DNA of 35,548 nt. It comes from Deltaproteobacteria bacterium (lineage in GTDB: Bacteria; Desulfobacterota; Desulfobacteria; Desulfobacterales; C00003060). The notes under the pieces were generated by a model. That model was not told the origin of the DNA, searched no databases, and saw only the letters and a program-made list of their open reading frames with translations. The translations under genes and the position numbers were made by a program. Position 1 is the first letter of the stretch. Each line of letters begins with the position of its first letter. Below, in pieces: positions 5,662 through 14,163 of this stretch. Location: positions 1 to 35,548 of the forward strand of contig JAFDKF010000008.1 of assembly GCA_019307135.1 (NCBI GenBank), written 5' to 3'.

Positions 5662-8295
5662 ATGAAACTGATTCAACGAATAAAAACAAAGATCAATTCA
5701 TGGATAAACGCTGCTCTTCAGGGCCATCATAATCATTATACCTGTTGCCTGCCGGAAAAGTCGGGTTTTCTCTCATCCTTGACTCTGAAGTCATTCTTTT
5801 CCGATGTGTATATTAACCCAACCCAGAGTGCATTCCTGAAAACCCTCTCGAAAAAAGCTATCATCGTCTACGTCTCTAAGTACAGGAGCCGCTTTGAATA
5901 TCTTTTTTATCATACCCGATACAAAGAGGAAGGAATCCCTTTTCCGGAAATCGGCTTTGAATATAGAATCTTTCTCTGGCAGAAGGTCTCCCGACTCATT
6001 CGTATCGTCCTTGCCCATCTAGATCATTTTTTCAGGTATAGGGTCTTTCCAAATCCTTATGAATCTGGCTACCTTAAGCGTCAAATGGAAGCCGGATCTG
6101 CGGCCTTTCTCTCTCTGGTTGACCGAAAGGGGTTCTATCATCGATTTGTAAAGGCCAAAGAGGACCCTTTAGAATATCTTATTGAACTGCAGCACACGAC
6201 CGATCGTCCGGTGTGCATAGTCCCACAGTGGCTCTTTTTCAGTAAGAAGCCCCATCGTCCTCCTCGAAGTCTTGCTGATATTATGTTTGGCAGTGAGGAA
6301 AACCCGGGGCGACTCCGACGATGGGCAGTTATTTTGCGTACTCCTCAAAAAGCATTTGTAGAGATCTCTGATCCGGTCAACCTGAAAGATTTTCTTGAGG
6401 AGCCTGAAAACCAGAGTCGAGGACTTGAACAGCTCTCATTTACCCTCCGAAACAGGCTTCTGGAACAGATGAATCGCCACCGCCAGAGCATCACCGGGCC
6501 GGTCGTTAAGACACAAGAGGAGTTGAAGGAACTCATACTGAGAAATGAACGGTTCCAGGATTTCATGAAGCGGTACGCTCAATCCCAAAAGAAGAATGTC
6601 AGCGAAATCTATAAGAAAGCTGATGCCTACCTAAATGAAATTGCAGCCGATTATAGTGTTACCTTCATTCAGATCCTCTCCATAATCCTTGGATGGGTAT
6701 GGAAGACCATGTTTGACGGTATCACACTTGATATGGAAGGCTTGCACCGGGTGAAAAGTGCGGCTACAAAGGCTCCTCTTGTCTTTGTTCCTTGCCATAA
6801 GAGCCATTTTGATTACCTTATCCTTAACTACCTTTTATTTACCAATAACATACCCTCTCCTCATGTAGCAGCGGGGCGCAACCTTGCCTTCTGGCCTATG
6901 GGAACCCTTTTCAGGAAAAGCGGCGCCTTTTTCATAAAACGGACCTTTCACGGGGCAAAACTGTATACGGCCATCTTTTCAGGATATGTCCACATGTTAA
7001 TTGACCAAGGCTTCAACATCGAGTTCTTTATTGAGGGGGGACGGAGTCGAACAGGAAAACTGGTCCTTCCAAAAACAGGTTTGGTTTCTATACTACTGGA
7101 TGCATACAAGAACGGCGTCTGTCAAGATTTGATGTTTGTGCCTGTCTATATTGGGTATGACCGCCTTCTAGAAGAAACCGCCTTCTTGAACGAATTGGAA
7201 GGAATCCAAAAGAAACAGGAAAGCTTCTGGCAACTGATTCGGGCCCGAAAGGTTTTGAAAAAGCGATACGGCCGTATATATGTCCAATTTGCTGAGCCGA
7301 TTTCACTAGAGGGCTTGGTATCGAGATCCAACCCCTCTCTGCAGGAGATGGACCAGGCTGAATATCAGGCCTTGGGCCGCAACCTCTCCTATCGGATCAT
7401 CAATGCCATCAACGCTGTCTCAGTGGTCACGCCCCAGGCACTCACAGCGTGTGCTATCCTGAATTACCCTAAACCGCGTTTTAGCCAAAACGAGCTTATG
7501 GATTATGCGGAGACTTACTTAAAATATTTGCTTTCCCAAAAAGCCCGGTTGTCGGAAGACCTTGACGATCCCCACCACGTCGTCGAAAACGTGTTAGCCA
7601 TGTATAGCAATCGAAAGTTTGTCGAGAGACAGCGAGAAAAAGGGCAAGATGATACAGCCTTGGACGAGAAATGGTATCTCGTCTTGGAAAACAAACGCCT
7701 AAGCCTTGAATATTACAAGAACAACTGCATCCATTTTTTTATTCCGGCGGCATACACCGCCTTAGCGATCCTCTCATATGACGCCTTTCAATTCTCGGCA
7801 TCGGCCTTGCAGTCGGATTACAACTTCTTGCAAGATTTTTTTAAATACGAGTTCGCCTACGACGTAGACAAGACCCCCGAATATATGGTCAGGAAGACCC
7901 TAAAGGCATTCATTGATGACGCCATACTCATGCCTCATCCAACGCTTCCTGACACTTACAATATTACTGCTGCAGGTTTCCGGAAACTGTTGTGTTTTGC
8001 AAGCTTCCTCAAGACCTATTTCGAATCGTACTGGGTGGTTCTCAAGGTACTGAAAGCATATAATCGGCGCGATCTGGTCAAGAAAGAGCGCATAAAAAAG
8101 ATCCGGGCGTTGGGCAATCAGTTATACAAGCAACGAGTAACCGAAAGAAGCGAGGCGCTTTCTCAAATCAATTACGAGAACGGCCTTACGTTTTTCAATT
8201 TCAAAGGGATCAGAGGAGCCGAAGACGAAGAAAAGATTGAATTCTATACCCAGGTCATCCGAAAATACCTGGGTTGCTTCATGGTGCAGAAATGA
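5662..8295 (+). CDS. plsB: Glycerol-3-phosphate acyltransferase (PlsB family)
   Basis: An 877-residue protein of the PlsB family, which transfers acyl chains to the sn-1 position of glycerol 3-phosphate at the inner membrane, the first step of phospholipid synthesis. The catalytic H-x4-D motif is H379-D384 in VPCHKSHFDYL. A second conserved block is FFIEGGRSRTGK at 455-466, followed by VPVYIGYDRL. A long N-terminal region (1-330) and C-terminal region (600-877) flank the acyltransferase core, as in E. coli PlsB (807 residues). The ATG at 5662 has only a weak purine-rich site upstream. It ends 2 nt before the stop codon of the convergent peptidase gene. Its promoter is at 5514-5541. Assignment to the family is firm; the acyl donor is not determinable here. 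Confidence 0.9.
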   Translation: MKLIQRIKTKINSWINAALQGHHNHYTCCLPEKSGFLSSLTLKSFFSDVYINPTQSAFLKTLSKKAIIVYVSKYRSRFEYLFYHTRYKEEGIPFPEIGFEYRIFLWQKVSRLIRIVLAHLDHFFRYRVFPNPYESGYLKRQMEAGSAAFLSLVDRKGFYHRFVKAKEDPLEYLIELQHTTDRPVCIVPQWLFFSKKPHRPPRSLADIMFGSEENPGRLRRWAVILRTPQKAFVEISDPVNLKDFLEEPENQSRGLEQLSFTLRNRLLEQMNRHRQSITGPVVKTQEELKELILRNERFQDFMKRYAQSQKKNVSEIYKKADAYLNEIAADYSVTFIQILSIILGWVWKTMFDGITLDMEGLHRVKSAATKAPLVFVPCHKSHFDYLILNYLLFTNNIPSPHVAAGRNLAFWPMGTLFRKSGAFFIKRTFHGAKLYTAIFSGYVHMLIDQGFNIEFFIEGGRSRTGKLVLPKTGLVSILLDAYKNGVCQDLMFVPVYIGYDRLLEETAFLNELEGIQKKQESFWQLIRARKVLKKRYGRIYVQFAEPISLEGLVSRSNPSLQEMDQAEYQALGRNLSYRIINAINAVSVVTPQALTACAILNYPKPRFSQNELMDYAETYLKYLLSQKARLSEDLDDPHHVVENVLAMYSNRKFVERQREKGQDDTALDEKWYLVLENKRLSLEYYKNNCIHFFIPAAYTALAILSYDAFQFSASALQSDYNFLQDFFKYEFAYDVDKTPEYMVRKTLKAFIDDAILMPHPTLPDTYNITAAGFRKLLCFASFLKTYFESYWVVLKVLKAYNRRDLVKKERIKKIRALGNQLYKQRVTERSEALSQINYENGLTFFNFKGIRGAEDEEKIEFYTQVIRKYLGCFMVQK

Positions 8296-8297
8296 AC

Positions 8298-11018
8298 TTA
8301 TTTTGGTTTTGTAGTCACAATCAAATGGTGGGAAAAGAGTCTCTTTGCCACCCGCAAGACGTCCCCCGCACTAACACGCTGAATGAAGCCAGGATACTTG
8401 CTATCATAGTCATAGCCCAACCCCAGAATCTCGTTGACAGCAGCACTTGAGGCCTGAGACGCAATCCTTTCCAGGCCAATCTCATGTGTGGTGATGCACA
8501 TACTTTTGGCTCGCTCTAAGGTTGCGGAGTCCACCTCCGTATCTTGAATCAAGGCCATATTATCCAGAATAATCTTGAAGACCTCGTCAAGATTGTCGAT
8601 GGTGGTCTGGGCCATTATCCCGAAATACCCGCCATCGATTCCAAAGGCGGGATAGGCATGCACGACATAGACCAGATCTTTGTCCCCGCCTCTCAGGGCG
8701 TCGTGGAGCCACCCACTGGGATATCGGATGCCTGAAACAACGGCGTCCAACACTTCAACCACGGTGCGAACGTAGTCGGCAAGCGTCAGGCAGTTATACC
8801 CTATGACAATAGCCGCTGATGTCTTCTCGTTTGATATCTCAAAGGTTTCGTCCTGGATAATATTTTGGGTCTCCATCTCAATGATAGGCTGTTCCAAAAT
8901 ACCGGGTTTAAAATCTTTAAATGCCTTTTCCACCCTAAAAGTGACTGCCTCAGGATCAATGTCTCCGAATATAGCCAAGACGGCATTGTTCGGCATCATC
9001 ATCGATTCATAAAAATCTCTTATGTCTTCAGCGGAAAAGCTCTCCACAGCTTTGGCTGAGCCGATCACATCATTTCGGTAGGGGTGCTTATGGTAATAAT
9101 GCCGCTTGAAGAGTCGGGTAATCTCTGACGTCCAGTGCTCATCGAGTCTTCGGATGGCCAAGAGCGTTTCTCTGCGCTGCTTTTCGATTTCACTTTCCGG
9201 AAATGTGGGATGGAGAACCACGTCGGAAAGCAGGTTGAGAGCGATGTCGAGATGTTCTTTCAGGACAGAAACGGAGACGCTGACCACATTGTGTCCAGAA
9301 CTCGACCGGATCGATCCACCCAGATCTTCGACGGTCTTTGCAATCTCGATCTTGGACCGATTCTTGGTCCCCTTGGTTAGAAGAGATGCCATGAAGTGAG
9401 AAAGGCCGGCCTTTTCGACTGGCTCAAACCGAAGTCCCCCCTTCACCATGAGCTTTAAGGCAATAATGGGCGCAGCTGTGTTCCTTTTCAGAAGAAGAGT
9501 CATCTGATTTGGCAGTATGATCTTGTGAACTTTTTCCTGCGAGATAGAAGGTGGCGACGGCAACTCCCGGGGTTTCGATGCTGCCCCGGGCGGCTTGATC
9601 ACCGCAAGGGTCATCCGGTCCCTCTGAAAGTATTTTTTTGCTACCCGCCTCACATCTTCGCAGGCAACCCCCTGGATCTTTGACACGTAGTGTTCACTGA
9701 AATAAGGATCACCCGTGGCTACCCAATCCAATCCAAGCTGGCTAGCCTGGCTTTGCACAGACTCCTGACCAAAGATATGGTCCGCCACTACCTTATTCTT
9801 GGCCCTCTTCAGAGCTTCTTCGCTTACCAAATTTTTCTGAACGTCTGAGAGTTCTTCCCAGACCGCATCAATTGCTTTCGACAGATTTTCGTAAGCGAGA
9901 TCCATAGAGATCAAAAACTGGCCTTTTGCAAAAACGGGGGTCCAGCTCCCGGCACTGATCGAAAGGACCAGGCCCTTGTTATCACGTACTGTTTGATACA
10001 GTCTTGAAGTGCGGCCATCACCCATGACAACAGCCAGCACATCAAGGGGATAAAGGTCCGGATCGGTTAAGGCAACGGTTCGAAAGCCAATTTGTGCCTG
10101 TGCGATCCTTGCCATAGGTACGGTCTTTTCCACCCTGCGCGGGGCGAGCTGGCGTGGTTCTGCCGGAAGAACATATGGGGGGCTTTCAGCGTGTTTCAGG
10201 GGTCCGGCAAGATCAAGCACTGTTTTGAGTACCTGCTCTTTGTCTACGTCTCCAGCCACTGAAACGATCATATTTTCTGGCGTATACCAACGACGATAAT
10301 GCGCCACGAGATCCTCTTTGTCCATTTTGAGAAAGATCTCTTTCTGCCCAATAACCGGATACCGGACAGGATGCTTGCGATACGCTGTCTTCATAAACAA
10401 GTACCAGAGTTGGCGCGAGGGGTCGTTCTCGCCCATCTGAAATTCCTGGAGAATCACACCCTTCTCTCTTTGATATTCGCTTTCATCAAATTGACAGTCA
10501 GTCACATAGGTCAACAGCAGGGACAGGGCCTCTTTGTGATGCTCCCGTGTGGTATTGATAAAATATCCGGTATGGCCATAACTCGTATAGGCGTTGGAGG
10601 CCCCGCCCATGGCCTGAAGACGCACCTTGATCTGTGCCTCGGTAAGTCTTGAAGTTGTGCCGCCTGATACCACGTGCTCCAGGTAGTGAGAAAGCCCAGC
10701 TCCCATCCTCTGCCCCTCATAGATCGATCCGGTCTTGACCAATACCTGAGACGAGACCACTTTTGATCCGTGAGACTCACGAATCAATACTGTGAGCCCG
10801 TTTTTCAAAACAACCAACAGATCATTGGGCTTGGAAGGGATAATCCGATCAATCCGTGGGCTATCAAGGACATTAGCCCTGCTTTGAGCTGGAAAATTTG
10901 GATCTGTTTCCGCATACACATAACTGTGGAAAAGGGAAATGATGCAGAGTCCTGTTAATAGAAAGACAAGGCAGGGCTTGTTCATTAGGGGGGGTAACCA
11001 TCGTCCACGATCAATCAT
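8298..11018 (-). CDS. Exported M16-family zinc metallopeptidase (two-domain, pitrilysin-like)
   Basis: A 906-residue protein with an N-terminal signal peptide (hydrophobic core about residues 17-30, likely cleavage after SYVYA at 36), so it acts in the periplasm. The inverted zinc motif HYLEH is at 111-115 within GAGLSHYLEHVVSGGT. A second M16 unit begins near residue 510, but its equivalent site reads HFMAS and lacks the zinc ligands. The C-terminal half is therefore probably a non-catalytic partner domain, as in single-chain M16 enzymes that degrade peptides. The start at 11018 is chosen because GGAGGA lies 4 nt upstream. The ATG at 11078 would add 20 residues ahead of the signal peptide, and the one at 10985 has no ribosome binding site. 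The promoter is at 11049-11078 and transcription is divergent from panC. Confidence 0.9.
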   Translation of the reverse strand: MIDRGRWLPPLMNKPCLVFLLTGLCIISLFHSYVYAETDPNFPAQSRANVLDSPRIDRIIPSKPNDLLVVLKNGLTVLIRESHGSKVVSSQVLVKTGSIYEGQRMGAGLSHYLEHVVSGGTTSRLTEAQIKVRLQAMGGASNAYTSYGHTGYFINTTREHHKEALSLLLTYVTDCQFDESEYQREKGVILQEFQMGENDPSRQLWYLFMKTAYRKHPVRYPVIGQKEIFLKMDKEDLVAHYRRWYTPENMIVSVAGDVDKEQVLKTVLDLAGPLKHAESPPYVLPAEPRQLAPRRVEKTVPMARIAQAQIGFRTVALTDPDLYPLDVLAVVMGDGRTSRLYQTVRDNKGLVLSISAGSWTPVFAKGQFLISMDLAYENLSKAIDAVWEELSDVQKNLVSEEALKRAKNKVVADHIFGQESVQSQASQLGLDWVATGDPYFSEHYVSKIQGVACEDVRRVAKKYFQRDRMTLAVIKPPGAASKPRELPSPPSISQEKVHKIILPNQMTLLLKRNTAAPIIALKLMVKGGLRFEPVEKAGLSHFMASLLTKGTKNRSKIEIAKTVEDLGGSIRSSSGHNVVSVSVSVLKEHLDIALNLLSDVVLHPTFPESEIEKQRRETLLAIRRLDEHWTSEITRLFKRHYYHKHPYRNDVIGSAKAVESFSAEDIRDFYESMMMPNNAVLAIFGDIDPEAVTFRVEKAFKDFKPGILEQPIIEMETQNIIQDETFEISNEKTSAAIVIGYNCLTLADYVRTVVEVLDAVVSGIRYPSGWLHDALRGGDKDLVYVVHAYPAFGIDGGYFGIMAQTTIDNLDEVFKIILDNMALIQDTEVDSATLERAKSMCITTHEIGLERIASQASSAAVNEILGLGYDYDSKYPGFIQRVSAGDVLRVAKRLFSHHLIVTTKPK

Positions 11019-11021
11019 AAG

Positions 11022-11027
11022 TCCTCC
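11022..11027 (-). promoter_or_regulatory. Ribosome binding site fixing the M16 peptidase start
   Basis: TCCTCC on the plus strand reads GGAGGA on the coding strand, 4 nt before the ATG at 11018. It decides between three in-frame ATG codons. Confidence 0.7.
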
Positions 11028-11048
11028 GTGAGCAAATATTTTACTATA

Positions 11049-11078
11049 TTTATACCATATCTCGGACCGCATCTGCAA
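11049..11078 (-). promoter_or_regulatory. Sigma-70-type promoter for the M16 peptidase
   Basis: On the minus strand TTGCAG (11078-11073), an 18-nt spacer and TATAAA (11054-11049) with an upstream TGG (extended -10) form a plausible promoter. The leader would be about 25-30 nt. It sits back to back with the panC promoter. Confidence 0.5.
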
Positions 11079-11093
11079 GTGGCGACAATCATG

Positions 11094-11122
11094 TTGACAT
11101 TTGCAAAATGAAACATTAAATT
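11094..11122 (+). promoter_or_regulatory. Sigma-70-type promoter for panC
   Basis: TTGACA (11094-11099), an optimal 17-nt spacer and TAAATT (11117-11122) form a strong-looking promoter. The predicted transcript start near 11129 leaves only about 19 nt before the ATT proposed as the panC start, enough for the GGAGG at 11138-11142. A start at the downstream ATG (11175) would leave that GGAGG unused. Confidence 0.6.
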
Positions 11123-11137
11123 AAATATTTTATGTCT

Positions 11138-11142
11138 GGAGG
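11138..11142 (+). promoter_or_regulatory. Ribosome binding site pointing to an ATT start for panC
   Basis: GGAGG is followed after 5 nt by the in-frame codon ATT at 11148. The first ATG in this frame (11175) is 32 nt away and has no ribosome binding site of its own. No ATG or GTG lies at the expected distance. Confidence 0.6.
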
Positions 11143-11147
11143 GCCAC

Positions 11148-12047
11148 ATTCGAATCATCACAGCCATAGACGACATGCAGCAGGAAGCAAAGCGCCTGCT
11201 GCAAACCGGCAAGACCATCGCTTTCGTTCCCACCATGGGTTACTTTCATGAGGGTCATCTGGCCCTCATGCGTGAGGGGCGAAAACACGGGGACGCCTTG
11301 ATCATAAGCATCTTTGTCAACCCTACACAGTTTGGCCCTGGAGAAGACTTTCAGGGCTACCCCAGGGATGTGAATCGGGATATGAGCCTGGCGGAGTCTG
11401 TGGGGGTCGATGTAATCTTTGCCCCTGAAGCCAAGGCCATGTATGACAAAGCATACCAGACCCATATTGATCTGGAGATGCTCCCCCGGTACCTTTGCGG
11501 CCCATCCAGGCCGGGCCATTTTCGTGGTGTGGCCACGGTGGTAACCAAGCTCTTTAACATAGTCAAACCCCACGTGGCCATCTTTGGGAAAAAGGATTAC
11601 CAGCAGTTGCTTATCATCCAGCGTATGGTACGCGACTTGCGTCTTGACATAAAGATCGTCGGGGTGCCGATTGTGCGAGAAGCAGACGGTCTGGCCATGA
11701 GCTCCCGAAACAACTATTTGTCTGAGAATGAAAGGCGCTCTGCCCTGTCCCTCTTTCAGTCCCTTCAACAGGCCCAGGAAACCGTGGCTCAGGGAATAAG
11801 GAATGCCAGGGAACTCATCCGTGGGGCATCAGAGCTTATCCGCTCCTATCCTTATACGAAAATTGACTATGTGACCGTGTGCGACCCGGAAACCCTCGAG
11901 GACGTAGACCGGGTTGATGGGCCGACTCTGATGGCCTTGGCCGTATGGGTCGGTAAGACGCGTTTGATAGATAATACGATCTTGAAACCGAGTAACTACT
12001 CAGGTTCAAAGTTCCAAGGTTCACGGTTCAAGGTTAGAGAGCGATGA
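11148..12047 (+). CDS. panC: Pantothenate synthetase, probably initiated at ATT
   Basis: ATP-dependent ligase joining pantoate and beta-alanine to make pantothenate in the cytosol. Family signatures are FVPTMGYFHEGHLALM (with the HxGH nucleotide-binding motif), SIFVNPTQFGP, FGKKDYQQLLIIQRMV and MSSRNNYLS. The first ATG in frame is at 11175, but the nine preceding codons read IRIITAIDD. These restore the usual PanC N-terminus (typically M-x-I-I-x-T-I-x-x-M-Q), and GGAGG lies 5 nt before the ATT. I therefore place the start at 11148 (299 residues); the conservative alternative is 11175 (290). The last ~15 residues (SGSKFQGSRFKVRER) are translated from the word-repeat element that follows and exceed the usual end near LIDNTIL. 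It is followed by panD, which supplies beta-alanine. Confidence 0.93.
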   Translation: MRIITAIDDMQQEAKRLLQTGKTIAFVPTMGYFHEGHLALMREGRKHGDALIISIFVNPTQFGPGEDFQGYPRDVNRDMSLAESVGVDVIFAPEAKAMYDKAYQTHIDLEMLPRYLCGPSRPGHFRGVATVVTKLFNIVKPHVAIFGKKDYQQLLIIQRMVRDLRLDIKIVGVPIVREADGLAMSSRNNYLSENERRSALSLFQSLQQAQETVAQGIRNARELIRGASELIRSYPYTKIDYVTVCDPETLEDVDRVDGPTLMALAVWVGKTRLIDNTILKPSNYSGSKFQGSRFKVRER

Positions 12048-12170
12048 ATAAAGTAGTCAACCGCGAACCTTGAACCTAACAACCCGAGCAGTTACGATTG
12101 AAGATTGACTATTTATTCATCCAATCGACAATATTCAATCTTCAATATACAATATACAATATACAATCCT
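12002..12170. repeat. Two adjacent word-repeat hairpins between panC and panD
   Basis: The first (12002-12080) repeats GGTTCAAGGTT and ends with its complement GAACCTTGAACC; its left arm lies inside the panC coding sequence. The second (12094-12170) has GATTGAAGATTGAC on the left and CAATCTTCAATATAC on the right, followed by a four-fold run of AATATAC words ending 2 nt before the panD ATG. The GGTTC words recur at 22424-22626 and the CAATC words at 17368-17646. Confidence 0.7.
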
Positions 12171-12171
12171 A

Positions 12172-12561
12172 ATGATTCGCACCTTTCTAAAATCAAAGAT
12201 TCACCGGGCCACGGTGACCGAAGTTGACCTGAACTATGAAGGGAGCCTGGGGATCGATGCTGACCTGATGAAGGCGGCAAATATCCTGCGTTATGAGCTC
12301 GTTCAAGTCTATAATATCAACAACGGTGAGCGATTCGAGACCTATGCAATAGAGGAACCCGCGGGCTCAGGAACCATTGCCCTCAAGGGGGCAGCAGCCC
12401 GAAAAGGCGCCCGGGGGGATTTGATTATTATTATTTGTTATACCACCATCGATGACAAAAACCTGGGAGATTTTAAGCCTGCGATCGTCCTTGTGGATAA
12501 GAACAACAAACTTAGCTCCGTTTCGCTCCGCAATTGGTCGAGTGGTCAAGTGGTTGATTAG
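12172..12561 (+). CDS. panD: Aspartate 1-decarboxylase proenzyme
   Basis: Pyruvoyl-dependent enzyme that makes beta-alanine from aspartate for the PanC reaction. The self-processing site Gly24-Ser25 is present in NYEGSLGIDADLM; cleavage there yields the pyruvoyl group on Ser25. Other conserved segments are KSKIHRATVTEVDL, INNGERFETYAIE, and GAAARKGARGDLIIIICY. At 129 residues it matches the usual ~125. The final residues (NWSSGQVVD) are encoded by the start of the word-repeat that follows, so the natural end may once have been slightly different. No clear Shine-Dalgarno sequence is seen because the repeat of 12094-12170 abuts the ATG. It is probably co-transcribed with panC. Confidence 0.95.
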   Translation: MIRTFLKSKIHRATVTEVDLNYEGSLGIDADLMKAANILRYELVQVYNINNGERFETYAIEEPAGSGTIALKGAAARKGARGDLIIIICYTTIDDKNLGDFKPAIVLVDKNNKLSSVSLRNWSSGQVVD

Positions 12562-12620
12562 TTGAGTGGTTCAAGGCACCTTACAAGTCGACGACTCGAC
12601 TATTTAACCACTCGACTAAA
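12536..12620. repeat. Word-repeat hairpin of CTCGACTA type between panD and metK
   Basis: GGTCGAGTGGTCAAGTGGTT and following bases on the left are complemented by ACTCGACTATTTAACCACTC on the right, forming an imperfect hairpin that begins inside the last codons of panD. The same words occur at 15500-15570, 33923-33945 and 34194-34216. No SAM riboswitch was recognised ahead of metK. Confidence 0.7.
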
Positions 12621-12673
12621 GTCATAGGAAGTTCAATGGGTTGTAGAAATTCCAGGACGCATAAGGAGGACAA

Positions 12674-13876
12674 ATGAGCAAAAAGGACTACTTGTTTACG
12701 TCAGAATCAGTAACCGAAGGGCACCCTGATAAAGTGGCCGATCAGATATCGGATGCCATCTTAGACGCCATCATAGAGCGTGACCCGAGAGGTCGGGTCG
12801 CTTGCGAAACACTTGTAACTACAGGTCTTGCCTTTATCTCCGGAGAAATCACCACTGCCTGTTATGTAGACATGCCTCAGATCATTCGGGAGACAATTCG
12901 CGATATCGGATACAATTCTTCGAGTATGGGTTTTGACTGGAAGACCTGTGCCGTGGTTACCAGCATTGATCAGCAGTCTGCTGACATTTCGATAGGTGTA
13001 AACGGAAAAGGACTTTTCAAGGAGCAGGGAGCCGGTGATCAAGGCCTTATGTTTGGCTATGCGTGCAACGAAACCCCTGAACTGATGCCCATGCCTATAA
13101 ATTATGCACACAAGCTCACGATGCGCCTGGCAGAGGTGCGCAAGAACGGGTCTCTTGACTTTCTTCGGCCGGACGGCAAGTCCCAGATCACCATTCAATA
13201 TGAGAACGGCATGCCCAAACGCGTGGAAGCCATTGTGATTGCCGCCCAGCACAAGCCGGACATCTCCTATTCAGAGTTAAAAGAGGCGATCATCGAAGAG
13301 GTTATCAAGAAGGTGGTCCCCAAGAAGATGATGGACGGCGACACGAAATACTTTATCAATACAACGGGACGTTTCGTGGTCGGTGGTCCAATGGGGGACA
13401 CCGGCCTTACCGGTCGAAAGATCATTGTGGACACCTATGGTGGCCAAGGGAGTCACGGCGGGGGTTGCTTCTCGGGCAAAGATCCTTCCAAGGTGGACCG
13501 CAGCGCCTCTTACATGGCAAGACATGTTGCAAAGAATATTGTAGCGGCCGGATTAGCCACAAAATGCGAAGTCCAACTCGCCTACTCTATCGGTGTGGCG
13601 CGGCCTGTCTCCGTACTGGTTGATACCTACAGGACCGAAGTAATTCCCCGAAAGCGGATCTGCGAAATCGTGAACGAGGTGTTTGACCTCAGGCCCGCGC
13701 CGATCATTGAATATTTGAAGCTTTTGCGGCCTATTTACAAAAAAACTGCCTGCTACGGACACTTTGGCCGGAATGATCCGGACTTTACATGGGAAAAGAC
13801 AAATATGGTGGACGTGCTGATAGAAAAGGCAGGTATAAAAAAGCCCAGGAAAAAAGCTGCCCGGGCCAAGAAGTGA
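12674..13876 (+). CDS. metK: S-adenosylmethionine synthetase
   Basis: Makes S-adenosylmethionine from methionine and ATP in the cytosol. It has the N-terminal [34 protein letters not shown], the ATP-binding [12 protein letters not shown] motif, and [20 protein letters not shown]. The last normally reads GGGAFSGKDP, so Ala is replaced by Cys here, which is conservative. At 400 residues it is slightly longer than average because of a Lys/Arg-rich tail ([12 protein letters not shown]). AAGGAGG lies 6 nt before the ATG, fixing the start. ahcY follows 287 bp downstream, so synthesis of SAM and disposal of its product are encoded together. Confidence 0.97.
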   Translation: MSKKDYLFTSESVTEGHPDKVADQISDAILDAIIERDPRGRVACETLVTTGLAFISGEITTACYVDMPQIIRETIRDIGYNSSSMGFDWKTCAVVTSIDQQSADISIGVNGKGLFKEQGAGDQGLMFGYACNETPELMPMPINYAHKLTMRLAEVRKNGSLDFLRPDGKSQITIQYENGMPKRVEAIVIAAQHKPDISYSELKEAIIEEVIKKVVPKKMMDGDTKYFINTTGRFVVGGPMGDTGLTGRKIIVDTYGGQGSHGGGCFSGKDPSKVDRSASYMARHVAKNIVAAGLATKCEVQLAYSIGVARPVSVLVDTYRTEVIPRKRICEIVNEVFDLRPAPIIEYLKLLRPIYKKTACYGHFGRNDPDFTWEKTNMVDVLIEKAGIKKPRKKAARAKK

Positions 13877-13906
13877 AATCTCATCCGTGGTTAAGCGGTA
13901 TGTCCA

Positions 13907-14063
13907 TTGCAGGATACTGGATGCTCGATGCTGGATAAATAAAAAAGCATTCCTTGCCCGCTCTGACGCTTCCCCCTGCCCGCGGGGTATCAAGCTCGCG
14001 ATCCAGGTCTGGGCCAGGGTTTCATCCAGTATCCAGAGACCAGCATCCAGCATCTGCTTATTT
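13907..14063. repeat. Word-repeat quasi-palindrome of GGATGCTG type
   Basis: The left arm (GATACTGGATGCTCGATGCT) is matched by a right arm at 14021-14063 (CATCCAGTATCCAGAGACCA and following) in reverse complement. Between them lies a GC-rich insert containing CCAGGTCTGGGCCAGGGTTT, shared with 5409. The same words recur at 32325-32365. Confidence 0.7.
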
Positions 14064-14089
14064 CTTGTACCAGAGTGTGTTACAAAAAC

Positions 14090-14119
14090 TTGACTCGTTT
14101 GTGAAGTACTTGGTTTATA
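14090..14119 (+). promoter_or_regulatory. Possible promoter for ahcY
   Basis: TTGACT (14090-14095) is followed after 18 nt by TTTATA (14114-14119). The -35 is good and the -10 weak. The position, about 45 nt before the ahcY ATG, is right for a start independent of metK. Confidence 0.3.
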
Positions 14120-14163
14120 AAGACGGCTGGTGACCAATAACAAGAGCGGAAAGGAAGGTTTGA

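Noticed and set aside
11130..11768. 212-codon minus-strand open frame opposite panC
   Set aside because: It is a mirror frame of the conserved PanC sequence and would remove both divergent promoters from use.
12562..12673. SAM riboswitch upstream of metK
   Set aside because: No riboswitch core could be found; the region is a word-repeat hairpin followed by a ribosome binding site. The leader of ahcY was also checked, without result.
13553..14143. 196-codon minus-strand open frame across the metK end and repeat
   Set aside because: It is antisense to metK and runs through the GGATGCTG repeat; no domain is visible.
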